A DNA stretch of 64,000 nt from JANQPA01 sp964548175. GTDB taxonomy: Bacteria; Bacteroidota; Bacteroidia; Chitinophagales; Saprospiraceae. The DNA is taken from contig CAZJQS010000025.1 in NCBI GenBank assembly GCA_964548175.1, forward strand, positions 1 to 64,000. Direction: 5' to 3'. This document shows, in pieces, positions 36,851 to 46,752 of the stretch. How positions within the stretch are numbered: the first letter of the stretch is position 1; each line of letters starts with the position of its first letter. Made by a program: the position numbers and the translations under genes. A model generated the notes under the pieces. It was not told the origin of the DNA. It saw only the letters and a program-made list of their open reading frames with translations, and searched no databases.

Positions 36851-38809
36851 TTGATTTCGCAAAAGAGCATACAGGAAGTTTTTGAAACGGCCAAGATAGA
36901 GGAGGTCGTTGAGGAGTTCGTTCGGTTAAAGCGTAGAGGCGTTAACATGATCGGATTGTGCCCCTTTCACAGTGAAAAGACGCCTTCCTTTACCGTTTCT
37001 CCTGCAAAGAACATCTTTAAGTGTTTTGGATGTGGACAGGGTGGGGGGCCGGTTCAATTTGTTATGGAGCACGAAAATCTGTCTTTTCCGGAAGCCATAA
37101 GATATCTGGCCAAAAAGTATGGAATTGAATTGGAGGAGACACAGGCCAGCCCTGAATACCTGGCCGAGCAGCAAAGGCTGGACAGCTACTACATCGTTAA
37201 TGAATTTGCAGCTGAGTTTTTCCAGGATCAGTTGTTCAATACCGATCGTGGGCGGAATATAGCGCTGACATATTTTAAGGAGAGGGGATTTCGGGAAGAC
37301 ATGATCAGAAAGTTCGGCCTTGGTTATGCTCCTCAGGAATGGAAGGCCCTGGTCTCGGAGGCAGAACGAAAGATGTTCAACCTGGATTTGCTCAAAGAGT
37401 TGGGCTTAATGTCAGAAAAAGGCTATGACTTTTTCAGAGACCGGGTGATGTTCCCTATCCATAACCTTTCGGGCAAGGTGGTGGCTTTTGGCGGACGCAT
37501 TTTGCAAAAGAATGCTAAGGCGCCGAAATACATCAATTCTCCGGAAACGGAGATCTACAACAAGAGCAAGATGCTTTACGGGGCCTATCAGGCCAAGAAC
37601 GAGATCCGCCGGCAAGATGAATGTATACTGGTGGAGGGATATACCGATGTCATTTCCTTGCATCAGGCCGGCATTGAAAATGTGGTGGCTTCTTCAGGTA
37701 CTTCTCTTACCGCCGGGCAAATCCAGATGATCAAACGATATACTCCCAACATCAAAATATTATATGACGGGGATCCTGCCGGAGTGAAAGCTGCTCTTCG
37801 CGGGCTTGATCTGGTGCTCGAACAAGACATGAACGTCAAAGTGGTCTTGCTTCCTGAAGGAGAAGATCCTGATTCGCATGTTAAAAAAGTGGGCGCAACG
37901 GATTTTAAACAATATCTGGAAGAAAAGGCCCAGGATTTTATCCTTTTCAAAGCTTCCATTCTGATGAAGGAAAGCCGGAACGATCCCGTCAGAAAGGTGG
38001 CGCTGATCCGTTCAGTCGTAGACAGTATCGCACTTATTCCCGACCCCATTAAGCGATCTTTATACATCAGGGAATGTGCAGCAGTGGTCGAAGTGGAGGA
38101 ACAACTGCTGATCAATGAGGCCAATAAAGTGGTCGGACAGCGGTTTAGAAAGCAGCAAAAAGAAAAGCTGCAATCCGGAGGTTATAAAATGAATCAACCT
38201 TCGCAGGAAGAAGGCCCTACCTCTTCTGCGGCTGATCTTCCCGTTATTGTACAGGATAAACCAGCGGGGCACGAATTTCAGGAACGCGACATTGTTCGCA
38301 TCCTGATTCATTTTGGTGATCAGCTTTTTGATAAACAGGAAAACATCACGGTCAGCGAATTCATCCTGTCCAATATCGAAGATGTGATCGACGATTTTGA
38401 TCATCAATTGTATCAAACTATTGCAGGTGAAGCCTTGGACCGTCTCGGCCGCCGGCTGGAGATGGGGACTGCCTTCTTTGTCAATCATGAGAACAAGGAG
38501 ATCCGGGAATTGGCCATAGATCTGATGTCTACGCCTTATGAATACAGTGAGAACTGGGAAAAAAAGTGGGACATATACCTGAACACACAAAAGATGCCTG
38601 ACGAAAATTTTGTCAAAGACAGCCACCATGCCCTGAAGCGGTTCCGATTGAAAAAAATAGTCCGAAAATGCGTGGAAAACCAGGAAAAAATAAAATCCCT
38701 GGCTAAGGAGGGAAAGGCCGAAGAGATGATGCTCCACATGAGACTACAGCAAAAGCTGCTGGACATTCGCAATGAGTTGGCTAAGGAATTGGGGACTGTT
38801 GTGTTGTAA
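36851..38809 (+). CDS. dnaG: DNA primase
   Basis: 652 aa from a TTG start (MISQKSIQEVFE); there is no ATG that keeps the N-terminus. CHC2 zinc-binding domain (LCPFHSEKTPSF and FKCFGCGQGG), then the catalytic core and TOPRIM (LVEGYTDVISLHQAG; LYDGDPAG), and a C-terminal helicase-binding region of about 200 residues. It synthesises primers for replication. It is convergent with the DEAD-box gene. Confidence 0.96.
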   Translation: MISQKSIQEVFETAKIEEVVEEFVRLKRRGVNMIGLCPFHSEKTPSFTVSPAKNIFKCFGCGQGGGPVQFVMEHENLSFPEAIRYLAKKYGIELEETQASPEYLAEQQRLDSYYIVNEFAAEFFQDQLFNTDRGRNIALTYFKERGFREDMIRKFGLGYAPQEWKALVSEAERKMFNLDLLKELGLMSEKGYDFFRDRVMFPIHNLSGKVVAFGGRILQKNAKAPKYINSPETEIYNKSKMLYGAYQAKNEIRRQDECILVEGYTDVISLHQAGIENVVASSGTSLTAGQIQMIKRYTPNIKILYDGDPAGVKAALRGLDLVLEQDMNVKVVLLPEGEDPDSHVKKVGATDFKQYLEEKAQDFILFKASILMKESRNDPVRKVALIRSVVDSIALIPDPIKRSLYIRECAAVVEVEEQLLINEANKVVGQRFRKQQKEKLQSGGYKMNQPSQEEGPTSSAADLPVIVQDKPAGHEFQERDIVRILIHFGDQLFDKQENITVSEFILSNIEDVIDDFDHQLYQTIAGEALDRLGRRLEMGTAFFVNHENKEIRELAIDLMSTPYEYSENWEKKWDIYLNTQKMPDENFVKDSHHALKRFRLKKIVRKCVENQEKIKSLAKEGKAEEMMLHMRLQQKLLDIRNELAKELGTVVL

Positions 38810-38837
38810 AGGACAGTTCAGCCCCCGCCGGTCAATT

Positions 38838-40094
38838 TCAGTTTTTTTTGCTGCTTGGACGCCCTTTGCGTTTTTTATGATGATTGCTGGAAGACTTGTG
38901 TTTTGACCGATCGTTAGATCTGGCTTTTGATTTATTACTTCCATTATCTTTTTTTATCGTTTCTTCAACAAAGGGGGGTAATGGAAGGATAGGTATTTTG
39001 GTCTTGATCAGCCGCTCGATATTGTCAAAGTTTCGTTTTTCTTTGGGGCTGACCAGCGCCAGCGCGCTGCCTTGCGCCTCTGCCCGGGCGGTGCGGCCAA
39101 TGCGATGTACAAAATCTTCTGGATCGCCGGGCAGATCGTAGTTGACGACCAGTTCTATATCCTTTACGTCAATGCCACGCGCCAGAATATCTGTGGCGAC
39201 CAGTATCTGGACGGTGCCGTTATGAAAACGGGTGAGCACCTCTCTTCTTTCATCCTGTTCAAGATCGGAATGGATCTCAGCTGCGTTGAGGCCTGCTTTG
39301 CTTAGGTCCATTCGGATTTCTTTTACCTTTGATTTGGTGGAGGCAAAGACCAGCATCTTGTCTTTCTGTACTTTCTGGATATTCAGCAGGTATTTCAGCA
39401 AAGTCATCTTGTGATGTTCCGGGATTTTGAAAGCACCCTGGGAGATGCCCTCTGCCGGTCTGGAATTGGCCAGCGAGATGGAGGCGGGGTTGTTCAAAAT
39501 ACCTCTGGCCAGTTGCTCGATCTTAGGAGACATAGTGGCCGAAAACATAAGGGTTTGTCTTTTCTTTGGTAAAAAGGAAATGATCTTTTTGATGTCACTG
39601 ACAAAGCCCATGTCCAGCATGCGATCCGCTTCATCCAGGATGAGGTGTTTAAGGTCGCTAAATATAACATAACCCAGATTCAGGTGTGAGATCAGTCGAC
39701 CAGGGGTTGCTATGATCACGTTGGCGCCTTTACTCAATGCTTTCTTTTCCTGGTTAAAGGCTTCTCCATCGCGTCCTCCGTATATGGCCAGGGAGCTGAT
39801 GGGGGTAAAGTAAGAAAAACCTTCAAGAGCCTGGTCAATCTGTATGGCCAGCTCGCGGGTAGGCACTAGAATGAGGGTGTTTACGGTATTCTGAGGGTTT
39901 TCAGTCAATTCGTTCAATATCGGTAAAAGGAAGGCAGCTGTTTTTCCGGTCCCGGTCTGGGCGCAGGCAATTAGATCCTGGCCGGATTGTATGACGGGAA
40001 TCGCCTGCTCTTGTATGGGGGTCGCTTTCTCAAACCTCATTGCATCAAGGCCTTCGAGCAGGGCTTCAGTAAAATTTAATTCTCTAAAATTCAA
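38838..40094 (-). CDS. DEAD-box RNA helicase
   Basis: 418 aa. Q-motif, Walker A AQTGTGKTAAF, Walker B DEAD (LDEADRMLD), SAT (FSATMSP), and HRIGRTARAE. The C-terminus is a basic tail rich in Lys, Ser and Asn (about 380-418). It unwinds RNA, and RhlE-like proteins act in ribosome assembly or RNA decay. It is monocistronic and convergent with dnaG. Confidence 0.94.
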   Translation of the reverse strand: MNFRELNFTEALLEGLDAMRFEKATPIQEQAIPVIQSGQDLIACAQTGTGKTAAFLLPILNELTENPQNTVNTLILVPTRELAIQIDQALEGFSYFTPISSLAIYGGRDGEAFNQEKKALSKGANVIIATPGRLISHLNLGYVIFSDLKHLILDEADRMLDMGFVSDIKKIISFLPKKRQTLMFSATMSPKIEQLARGILNNPASISLANSRPAEGISQGAFKIPEHHKMTLLKYLLNIQKVQKDKMLVFASTKSKVKEIRMDLSKAGLNAAEIHSDLEQDERREVLTRFHNGTVQILVATDILARGIDVKDIELVVNYDLPGDPEDFVHRIGRTARAEAQGSALALVSPKEKRNFDNIERLIKTKIPILPLPPFVEETIKKDNGSNKSKARSNDRSKHKSSSNHHKKRKGRPSSKKN

Positions 40095-40218
40095 TCGTGT
40101 CGTTTTTAGTTAATGGTTGATGTTGTTTTAAATGTCGGATGCCACAATTCTGGTCAAACAGCAACTGACACCTACTCTCATAAACGCTAGATGTAGGAAA
40201 GTTGTTTCATGTATTTTC

Positions 40219-40521
40219 TTACAACTGTTTACGCAAACTCTTTAGCTGGTGTTCCCGCTGAAGGGCCCGGATTTCTCTTCTTAGGGTTTTGATGCTATTG
40301 GGTTTTCCGGTGGTGATGAGCACATATAATGCTCCAAGGATACCCGTAGCCATCAGCAATATGCTCCTGATCAGGACGTAGGAGTTGGAAAAAAACTGAA
40401 AAACTGCCTCATTTTCGGGATTGCCGATCAGGCCGAGATAACCCCGGTGAATGAGGAAAGCCGATATGATCAGAACGTATAAGCCTAAAATTATCTTAAG
40501 TACATTTTTGAGTACACGCAT
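40219..40521 (-). CDS. Small two-helix membrane protein
   Basis: 100 aa, family unknown. Two membrane segments (about residues 6-24 and 46-70), and a basic tail with helical charge (TLRREIRALQREHQLK). It is the last gene of a four-gene minus-strand operon, 2 nt after the preceding one. Confidence 0.65.
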   Translation of the reverse strand: MRVLKNVLKIILGLYVLIISAFLIHRGYLGLIGNPENEAVFQFFSNSYVLIRSILLMATGILGALYVLITTGKPNSIKTLRREIRALQREHQLKSLRKQL

Positions 40522-40523
40522 AA

Positions 40524-40901
40524 TTATTCTTCCTTTCTTTGGTCCATTTCTTTAATTTCTTCGAGCAACTGCTTTTTCTTGAGTTGTAGTTCAAGAGAAA
40601 GCTTTTCCTCTTTAAAACTCATCTTACTTCTTAGTCTTCGGGTGATGAAGAGGTATATTAAAAAAGGCAGGGTAAAGGCCATAAAGACCAGCAGGGTCTC
40701 GTTGAAACTTTCTCGCAACACAAGGTCTAGATTTACAGGGCCTGGTTCTTCCACATGGTATTGGTAGTTTTTTTCATAATTCTGATAAAAAATATCGCCT
40801 GAAGTGATCAGAACCAGCAATAAAAGGATCGTTCGAATGATCCCTACCGGAAAGATCACTTCCAAAAAACCGAAAGGGCCCCTGGTTTTATTTTTTGCCA
40901 T
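40524..40901 (-). CDS. Small membrane protein with coiled tail
   Basis: 125 aa, family unknown. Membrane segments lie at about 17-35 and 72-90, followed by a coiled-coil-like charged tail (LSLELQLKKKQLLEEIKEM). It sits between the GDYXXLXY gene and the 100-aa protein with spacings of 17 and 2 nt, so it is in the same operon. Confidence 0.65.
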   Translation of the reverse strand: MAKNKTRGPFGFLEVIFPVGIIRTILLLLVLITSGDIFYQNYEKNYQYHVEEPGPVNLDLVLRESFNETLLVFMAFTLPFLIYLFITRRLRSKMSFKEEKLSLELQLKKKQLLEEIKEMDQRKEE

Positions 40902-40918
40902 AATACGTTTTTTTCAAT

Positions 40919-41488
40919 TTATTCTTTTTTCGAAACCACCTCTTTGATGGATTGCTCTCCAATTCTGACGTCTTCCAGGACGGTTTTGCCGTTTTTTACA
41001 TACACCAGGGCATAGATGTTGTCTCTTTCTTCTCTTAGCGCCTTTCTGTATGCTTCTTCCGCGTCGGCCGCTTTCGTCTCTTTCATGTAAAAACGATCAA
41101 AAGGAAAGCTAAGGTCGATTTGAGCCATTTGGTCATAAATGCTGAAATGTTGAATTTTGGCTTCAAAGTAATCCCTTTCCTCGGAAGGCGGTTCACGGCG
41201 CACCTCCTCAACCCTGGCAAATCCGTCAATATCTTTGCTGAGATAAACATAGGCAATTTGCTGATTTTTCCATTCGGTGGTGTCCGAGGTGCGGTATTGT
41301 TCCGCCTCAAATCGAAGCGTAATGTATTTTCCCCGGAACGGATCGCTGGGATCGACCGGTGCAGTTTTGAATTTATATGGTTTTCCTTTTTCTAAGATAC
41401 TTTCCTGCTCAATAACCATCTTTACGGGAACGAACAACTGAATAGCGGCGAGCAAAAGGAAAAGCGGAAGATAATATGACTTTTTCAT
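40919..41488 (-). CDS. GDYXXLXY domain membrane protein
   Basis: 189 aa. An N-terminal membrane or signal segment (about 6-24) is followed by the GDYXXLXY-family motif, here as PFRGKYITLRFE. Its start is 2 nt after the DUF2157 stop; this pair is common in Bacteroidota. The function is unknown; an envelope role is inferred. Confidence 0.82.
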   Translation of the reverse strand: MKKSYYLPLFLLLAAIQLFVPVKMVIEQESILEKGKPYKFKTAPVDPSDPFRGKYITLRFEAEQYRTSDTTEWKNQQIAYVYLSKDIDGFARVEEVRREPPSEERDYFEAKIQHFSIYDQMAQIDLSFPFDRFYMKETKAADAEEAYRKALREERDNIYALVYVKNGKTVLEDVRIGEQSIKEVVSKKE

Positions 41489-41490
41489 TT

Positions 41491-42783
41491 TCAGTCAGTA
41501 GTTTTTCTTTTCTGAAACATCCGGAAATTAGCAATAAAAAAACCGATGCCTACCATTATAAATAAGACACCCCGTAGGATAAAGGGGATCTTGGTGTCAA
41601 AAAACCGACAAACGATGAGGGCCGTTATGATCAACAGGCCATAGTTAAGAATGCCAAGGTGGTCCATACGAATGCCGCGTCGAATATAAAAAATGCCCAG
41701 AAGAAACAATAAAATATTGACCATGGTCAAAGCCTGGAGAGGAGCATAAATGCCTATGATGAAAACCAACAGAAAAATGAGGAATAATACATCACTAAGG
41801 CCCAGGGCGTTGAAGTTTTTTCGCTTACCCACGTAGTACAGAAATATAACGGCGACGAGCGTCAGTAACTGGCTTACCCAAAATTCGGGTGTGCTGAGCC
41901 ACTCGCCTATCTCCGATCTTTGCCGGTACAGTTCCTCCCAGGTAAAATCAAAGCTCAGCAATAACAACATACCGACCATGCCCAAAGAACCCAGGATGAG
42001 AAACCCATTATTTCTTAGATTTTGTTCCTCAAAATAGGTCAGCCGGCCTATCAGATACAGCCAGCCGAACAAGCTGAAATAAGCCAGGAACATCAATAGC
42101 TCTTCCTGCTGACCAAAGGAGCCCAGCGTGATTATCAAAGAAAGCGGCAGCATCCAGTGATGGAAAATGGTGAAATTACTTTCCGGATGATGTTTATTTA
42201 GAAAGTAATAATGCGGAAGCACCAGCGCTAATAGCCCCCAGTAAGCGTAAGGTATCCGGGTGGGATATTCGGAATAGCCCACCAACACTGCGTAATAGGT
42301 AATACCGGATAAAAAAATAAAGGAAGCTACCGAGGAGCGCAGGAGGTAAATCAAAGGAGCACCCAGAACCATCCAGATCAGCAGAAGTCCGCTGACCTCT
42401 CCAGGGATGTTGTAGATCTGGCTGATCATGGAAATGCAACCGCCTATTGCCAGAAAAAGAAAAGCGGCGCTGCTTTCCCGCCAGGCCTTGTCCTGATTTT
42501 TTTTCCAAACCACCAATCCGGCGGCCACCTGCCCGGCTACCAGTGGAAGAAAGGCAAAAAACAACTTAACAGGACGAGAGAGATGGTCCCAGTTGTGCGC
42601 GACGATCAGGATGAGCCCTAATCCTACCAGCACAGCCCCGAGTATTCCGAAAATGATCAATACCCTTTGCCCGGATTTGTCGGGCTGAACAGCATGATAT
42701 TGTCTGATCTGATCAGCAGTTTCCTCGGATATGAGCCCGGCTTCTACCAGTTCCGGCAGATCGTGGAGTGTAGATTTTTTCAT
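41491..42783 (-). CDS. DUF2157 multi-pass membrane protein
   Basis: 430 aa. A short N-terminal cytosolic DUF2157 helix-rich part (LVEAGLISEETADQIRQYH) is followed by about 12 membrane segments from residue 42 to the end. It is the first gene of the membrane operon, and the product next in line is the GDYXXLXY protein. The function is unknown. Confidence 0.82.
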   Translation of the reverse strand: MKKSTLHDLPELVEAGLISEETADQIRQYHAVQPDKSGQRVLIIFGILGAVLVGLGLILIVAHNWDHLSRPVKLFFAFLPLVAGQVAAGLVVWKKNQDKAWRESSAAFLFLAIGGCISMISQIYNIPGEVSGLLLIWMVLGAPLIYLLRSSVASFIFLSGITYYAVLVGYSEYPTRIPYAYWGLLALVLPHYYFLNKHHPESNFTIFHHWMLPLSLIITLGSFGQQEELLMFLAYFSLFGWLYLIGRLTYFEEQNLRNNGFLILGSLGMVGMLLLLSFDFTWEELYRQRSEIGEWLSTPEFWVSQLLTLVAVIFLYYVGKRKNFNALGLSDVLFLIFLLVFIIGIYAPLQALTMVNILLFLLGIFYIRRGIRMDHLGILNYGLLIITALIVCRFFDTKIPFILRGVLFIMVGIGFFIANFRMFQKRKTTD

Positions 42784-42843
42784 CTGGTAATATATGGTGC
42801 TATTGACCTTGTGGATTAATCAGGGTTATGTAAAAATAAAAAA

Positions 42844-43863
42844 CTATTCCTTACCAGCCATATCTATTTCTTCGGGAGCTATACGGCAAGGTATTTTTTC
42901 GACTTGCACACCAAGATGTATGATCCTGCTGCCTGATTGATTGATGGGATTAACGCTTTTCCCAATGATGATCCCGTCCTCTCGCGCCTCATACCTTTTT
43001 ACGACCTTGCCGAAGATCGTCTGAACTTCCGCGATGACCTGTCCCTTGCTGACGAACTGACCTAATTTGGGAAGAACCCGAAGAATGCCTCCTTCATCGG
43101 TATAGGTCCAGTAAGAACTTCTGCAAAGATAAGTGTATTCCTCCGGATAGGTGATCTGGCCCCTTAGCATCTGCAGGTCATATAAGACATTGCGGATGCC
43201 CGTCAGGCTTTCTTTGATGACATCGTATTGAAATATATGAGGGTCTTTGAGCTCCACGGTAATGGATTTAATGTCCCTGTCGTCGGCATTGCCGCGAAGA
43301 GTAGAGTCGCTCGGGGGATTGTGCAGGATGATGTCCGGGTTTTGTAACAACGCCATCCTTGCGGATACGGGGTCGTCCATATCTGCACGAATGTAGTAAC
43401 TGTTAATACGGCCGAAACTGGCGGTATGCAGATCGATGAGGTAGTCAAAGTATTTTACGACGCGGTGGATTAAGCGGTAAATGTAGAGCTGGCTCCGGTT
43501 GCCGTCGGGCCGTCCCGGAGCGATCCGGTTGAGGTCTACATCGTCTACGAATCGTCTTTGTTCCAGCAGAAGAGCCGGCACATTGGCTACGAGTACGCCT
43601 ACAACAGTTCCTTTAAGTTCGTTGACATTCAGTTCTTTGAACAAACGCTGAATGACCGGGATACCATTCAGTTCATTGCCATGCAGGGCGGCGGTTAAAC
43701 CTACGACCGGCCCGTCTTCCACTCCGCGGGCGATCATAATGGGAATGCGAACGGCTTCGCCTATGCCATTATTGATGATGTGAAACCAGGTCTCTGTAAT
43801 CTGTCCTTTCGGGAAATCTTCCACCTTTAGCCGGCGGATGTGGTCCATACTGTATTCAAGCAT
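42844..43863 (-). CDS. Succinylglutamate desuccinylase/aspartoacylase family
   Basis: 339 aa, M14-type zinc deacylase. Zinc ligands in LHGNELNG (near 60) and IDLHTASFGR (near 140). A C-terminal beta domain (about 240-330) resembles a biotinyl-like hammerhead (GQFVSKGQVIAEVQTIFG). The substrate is unknown. It lies 60 nt upstream of the DUF2157 gene on the same strand and may be co-transcribed. Confidence 0.88.
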   Translation of the reverse strand: MLEYSMDHIRRLKVEDFPKGQITETWFHIINNGIGEAVRIPIMIARGVEDGPVVGLTAALHGNELNGIPVIQRLFKELNVNELKGTVVGVLVANVPALLLEQRRFVDDVDLNRIAPGRPDGNRSQLYIYRLIHRVVKYFDYLIDLHTASFGRINSYYIRADMDDPVSARMALLQNPDIILHNPPSDSTLRGNADDRDIKSITVELKDPHIFQYDVIKESLTGIRNVLYDLQMLRGQITYPEEYTYLCRSSYWTYTDEGGILRVLPKLGQFVSKGQVIAEVQTIFGKVVKRYEAREDGIIIGKSVNPINQSGSRIIHLGVQVEKIPCRIAPEEIDMAGKE

Positions 43864-43945
43864 CTTATTTCAATTTTCAAACAACAAATCAAATAAGATT
43901 CGAAAATACGGATAAGTCCTAAATTTTACGTGGATTTTTTGCCGG

Positions 43946-44758
43946 TCATCCTGTTCGTTGGGGTTCTTGCGGATCAGGCGCCCCGTAGTGATGATCCTTG
44001 AGCAGTTGAAAACGCAATCCGAGCTTGTCTTGAATGGCGAGCGGAAGCATGTCGAACATGACCGACTGTTCGGGCCTTTTTCTGGAATAAAGGAGGGGTT
44101 CGTGTTCGTTGTCGCCTAGTAAATGGGGGCTGAGTGTTTTAGTGACATTTCGGTAAGTTTCCCCCAAAACCGTATATTCTAATTCTACTTTGTATACGGG
44201 GCGGTTATTGATCCTGGTATTGGTCATTGTAGCACTTAACAGCTTCGCAGTAGTCACTCCGCTATTCTGAAGGATATGGATTTGCCGGCTTGTACTGCGG
44301 ATATCGGATGCCAAAAATGCAAGGCCTACAGCGGGAAAGATCCCAACAAAGAAGATAACCCAAAAGCTGAAAGGCCGTCTGAGCATTCCTTCAATTCTCG
44401 ACCTTTTAGGAGCATAAGCTAAATATTCTACTTCAACCTCACCTTCCATAAATAATCTTTTGCGGCTGCTGTAAGACGTCCCGAAATACCGCTGTCCTTG
44501 CACAGTGTATTCATAGCCATATTTGATGACGTTGCGTTCGTTAACGTTGTAATTTGTCCTGGCTACTTCAATGATCCGTCCGTTTGCCTGGCCTTTCGGG
44601 GACAGCCAGAATGATACCTGCGAAATATCCGATGCACTTCCGAAGACCAAAAGGAAGATCATCCCGAAAAAGAAAAAAATCAGCCCCAACAAAGCTGTCT
44701 TGCCATGAAAAAAAAGAGAAAACTTTTCTCCTGGGCTCAGGGTTTGAATGACGCTCAT
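43946..44758 (-). CDS. DUF3592 membrane protein
   Basis: 270 aa. Two membrane segments (about 20-42 and 132-150). The repeated DUF3592 pattern has conserved NGRIIEVARTNYNVNERN and KYGYEYTVQGQRYFGTSY. No enzymatic motif was found. Its function is unknown. It is a single gene between the aspartoacylase and T9SS genes. Confidence 0.8.
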   Translation of the reverse strand: MSVIQTLSPGEKFSLFFHGKTALLGLIFFFFGMIFLLVFGSASDISQVSFWLSPKGQANGRIIEVARTNYNVNERNVIKYGYEYTVQGQRYFGTSYSSRKRLFMEGEVEVEYLAYAPKRSRIEGMLRRPFSFWVIFFVGIFPAVGLAFLASDIRSTSRQIHILQNSGVTTAKLLSATMTNTRINNRPVYKVELEYTVLGETYRNVTKTLSPHLLGDNEHEPLLYSRKRPEQSVMFDMLPLAIQDKLGLRFQLLKDHHYGAPDPQEPQRTG

Positions 44759-44858
44759 ATTATTGAAATTAAAGGTAAGGCTGCAGCCAAAAATTAGCCT
44801 TCAAAATTCAGGGATGCCTCCTGTTTGGCTACAGCCTTAAATTTAATTCATTTTTACC

Positions 44859-46466
44859 TTACTTTTGAATGATCAACTTTTTCATTACCCGTGTTCTGGT
44901 GGTGCTAAGCATGAAAAAATAAACCCCGTTACCCAGTTCGTTCAAATCCAGCTGTTCCCGATGAGTGCCCGTAGCCCTGCTGCCCAGATATTCCTGCCGG
45001 ATCAGTTGGCCGTTGGCATGGTGAATGCTGATCCTTATGTCTTCCTGCTGTTCAAGCTCGTAATCCAGTGTGATCTGATCGCTTGCCGGATTAGGATATG
45101 CGGCTGTCAGATGAAGGCCGGCTTCTTTAGGTGAAAGATCGTCAACATCAGTAGACATTTGTTCCAGTATGGCGAAAATCAACAGATCGACATCGATTTG
45201 CCAGGAGTTTTCACTGGAATAGGGAACCCAGCTCGTTCCGTCGCTGAATAACTCGTAGGTGGAATTCCCGCTGCCACAACCCGGGCGGGTGTTAAAGATA
45301 CCCACCGTATCCTGGGTATTGTATAATCCGGACAGGTCTACACTGGCGAAAAAGCGACTGCTGGTCAGATCAGTTGCTTCAGAAAAAGTAAAAAAAGTGG
45401 GAATGATCTGCTGAGGATCAACAACCAGCTCAGAGACGTTTAACGGATCACTGGTCCCTAAAAGCGCACCTGGACTGCCGTCAGGCGCAGCTGCGTAAAT
45501 TTTTACCGTTACCTCTCCATCGCCGACTGCTGATGCCTGATTGAAGAATACCCCTACCTGTGTGACTTCATAGTTTTCACCTCCGGCAAAATCAAAACGC
45601 TGGGCTTTTTCCAGATCCTGGAAACTATTCGTCCCGGATACCCATCCCCAGCCGTCAGTGACGCCAAAAGCAGTGACCGTCTGGCTGCAGGTATCCAGAA
45701 AGCTCGGTGTAAAAGCAGTGTCCACCGGCTGCAGGACGATGTCTTCTTGTTTTTCAACGATAGCAGAGACCAGTAATTCTACATTAGTGTCCCAGCTGGA
45801 AATATAATCCGACCAGGTAGCGCCATCTTCAAACAACTCCCAGACCGAGCCGCCATCGCCACACTCGTCGACACTGTTAAAAATGCCTACCGTATCCTGC
45901 GTGGTGTACAGCTCTGAAAAGTAAACGCTAACAAAGAACTGACTGCCGGATACCAGCGGTGGGGCGGAAAAAGTGAAGGGCGTAGGAATTAAGGGGTCAT
46001 TTTCTCCAGGAACAACGATATCGCTGACATTGATCGGGTCACTGGAACCCAGTAGCATGCCCGGACCTCCGCCGGTCCCTACTTCATAGATGTTGATCTT
46101 TAGTTCCCCGTCGTTGATCACATCTGCACGGTGGAAAAAAACAAGAACCTCGTTAACGGTATAACTGGCTGCCTCCTCGTAGGTAAAACGCTGCGCTTTT
46201 TGCAGATCTGTGTACCCGTTCATGCCTGAGACGAACCCCCAGTTGTCGGTAATGCCGAAAAAAGCTACCTCATCCCCACACTCCTCGCTGAAAGCAGGTG
46301 GTAAAAGAGTGTCTAATTCCATACGGAACTGTAAACCGGTGTTGGACGGAAGGGTAAAAGCTCTTTTCGCTATACTAGAGCGATCGACTTTTCGGATAGA
46401 CTGGGCAAAAGCGGTGGAAAAAGAAAAAATTGAACAGATCAATAAGAGTGTACTGATTTTTTTCAT
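44859..46466 (-). CDS. Duplicated surface protein with T9SS sorting domain
   Basis: 535 aa. Signal peptide 1-21 (TAFAQ). Two tandem homologous modules of about 190 residues follow (near 60-250 and 262-440), each with FxGxTDxWGxVSG, an AQRF block and a YTTQDTVGIFN-type block. A type A sorting domain (AYPNPASDQITLDYE to KKLIIQK) closes the protein. It is exported by the type IX system and fixed to the surface. No enzyme motif was found; its role may be binding. Confidence 0.88.
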   Translation of the reverse strand: MKKISTLLLICSIFSFSTAFAQSIRKVDRSSIAKRAFTLPSNTGLQFRMELDTLLPPAFSEECGDEVAFFGITDNWGFVSGMNGYTDLQKAQRFTYEEAASYTVNEVLVFFHRADVINDGELKINIYEVGTGGGPGMLLGSSDPINVSDIVVPGENDPLIPTPFTFSAPPLVSGSQFFVSVYFSELYTTQDTVGIFNSVDECGDGGSVWELFEDGATWSDYISSWDTNVELLVSAIVEKQEDIVLQPVDTAFTPSFLDTCSQTVTAFGVTDGWGWVSGTNSFQDLEKAQRFDFAGGENYEVTQVGVFFNQASAVGDGEVTVKIYAAAPDGSPGALLGTSDPLNVSELVVDPQQIIPTFFTFSEATDLTSSRFFASVDLSGLYNTQDTVGIFNTRPGCGSGNSTYELFSDGTSWVPYSSENSWQIDVDLLIFAILEQMSTDVDDLSPKEAGLHLTAAYPNPASDQITLDYELEQQEDIRISIHHANGQLIRQEYLGSRATGTHREQLDLNELGNGVYFFMLSTTRTRVMKKLIIQK

Positions 46467-46633
46467 GCGTAGATCGTTTTTTGGTGAATGATAAGATCCT
46501 TCAGAGGATAATATATTCTTTTGCCAGATGAATGGGGCAAAAAATGTCGAATTTTTGTCGGTTACATTGCTAATCTCTGTAAAGAGGCAGATTTACGCAC
46601 TTGTAAAATGTTTTTTGTTCCACTACGCTTATT

Positions 46634-46708
46634 GAAGTTGTTTAAAGTTATTCTTCAGGGCAAAAAATCTCTATTTTTCGCCTCTAAACAATAACTTTAA
46701 AGAACTTC
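46634..46708. repeat. Palindrome between divergent genes
   Basis: Arms 46634-46652 and 46690-46708 match at 18 of 19, with a partly self-complementary loop (GGCAAAAAA / TTTTTCGCC). It lies about 45 nt upstream of the penicillin acylase start, in a promoter region, so it is not a simple terminator. Confidence 0.75.
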
Positions 46709-46752
46709 ATTCTCTATATTTCCATCTTTGAAAAACAAAATATTTACCTTTT

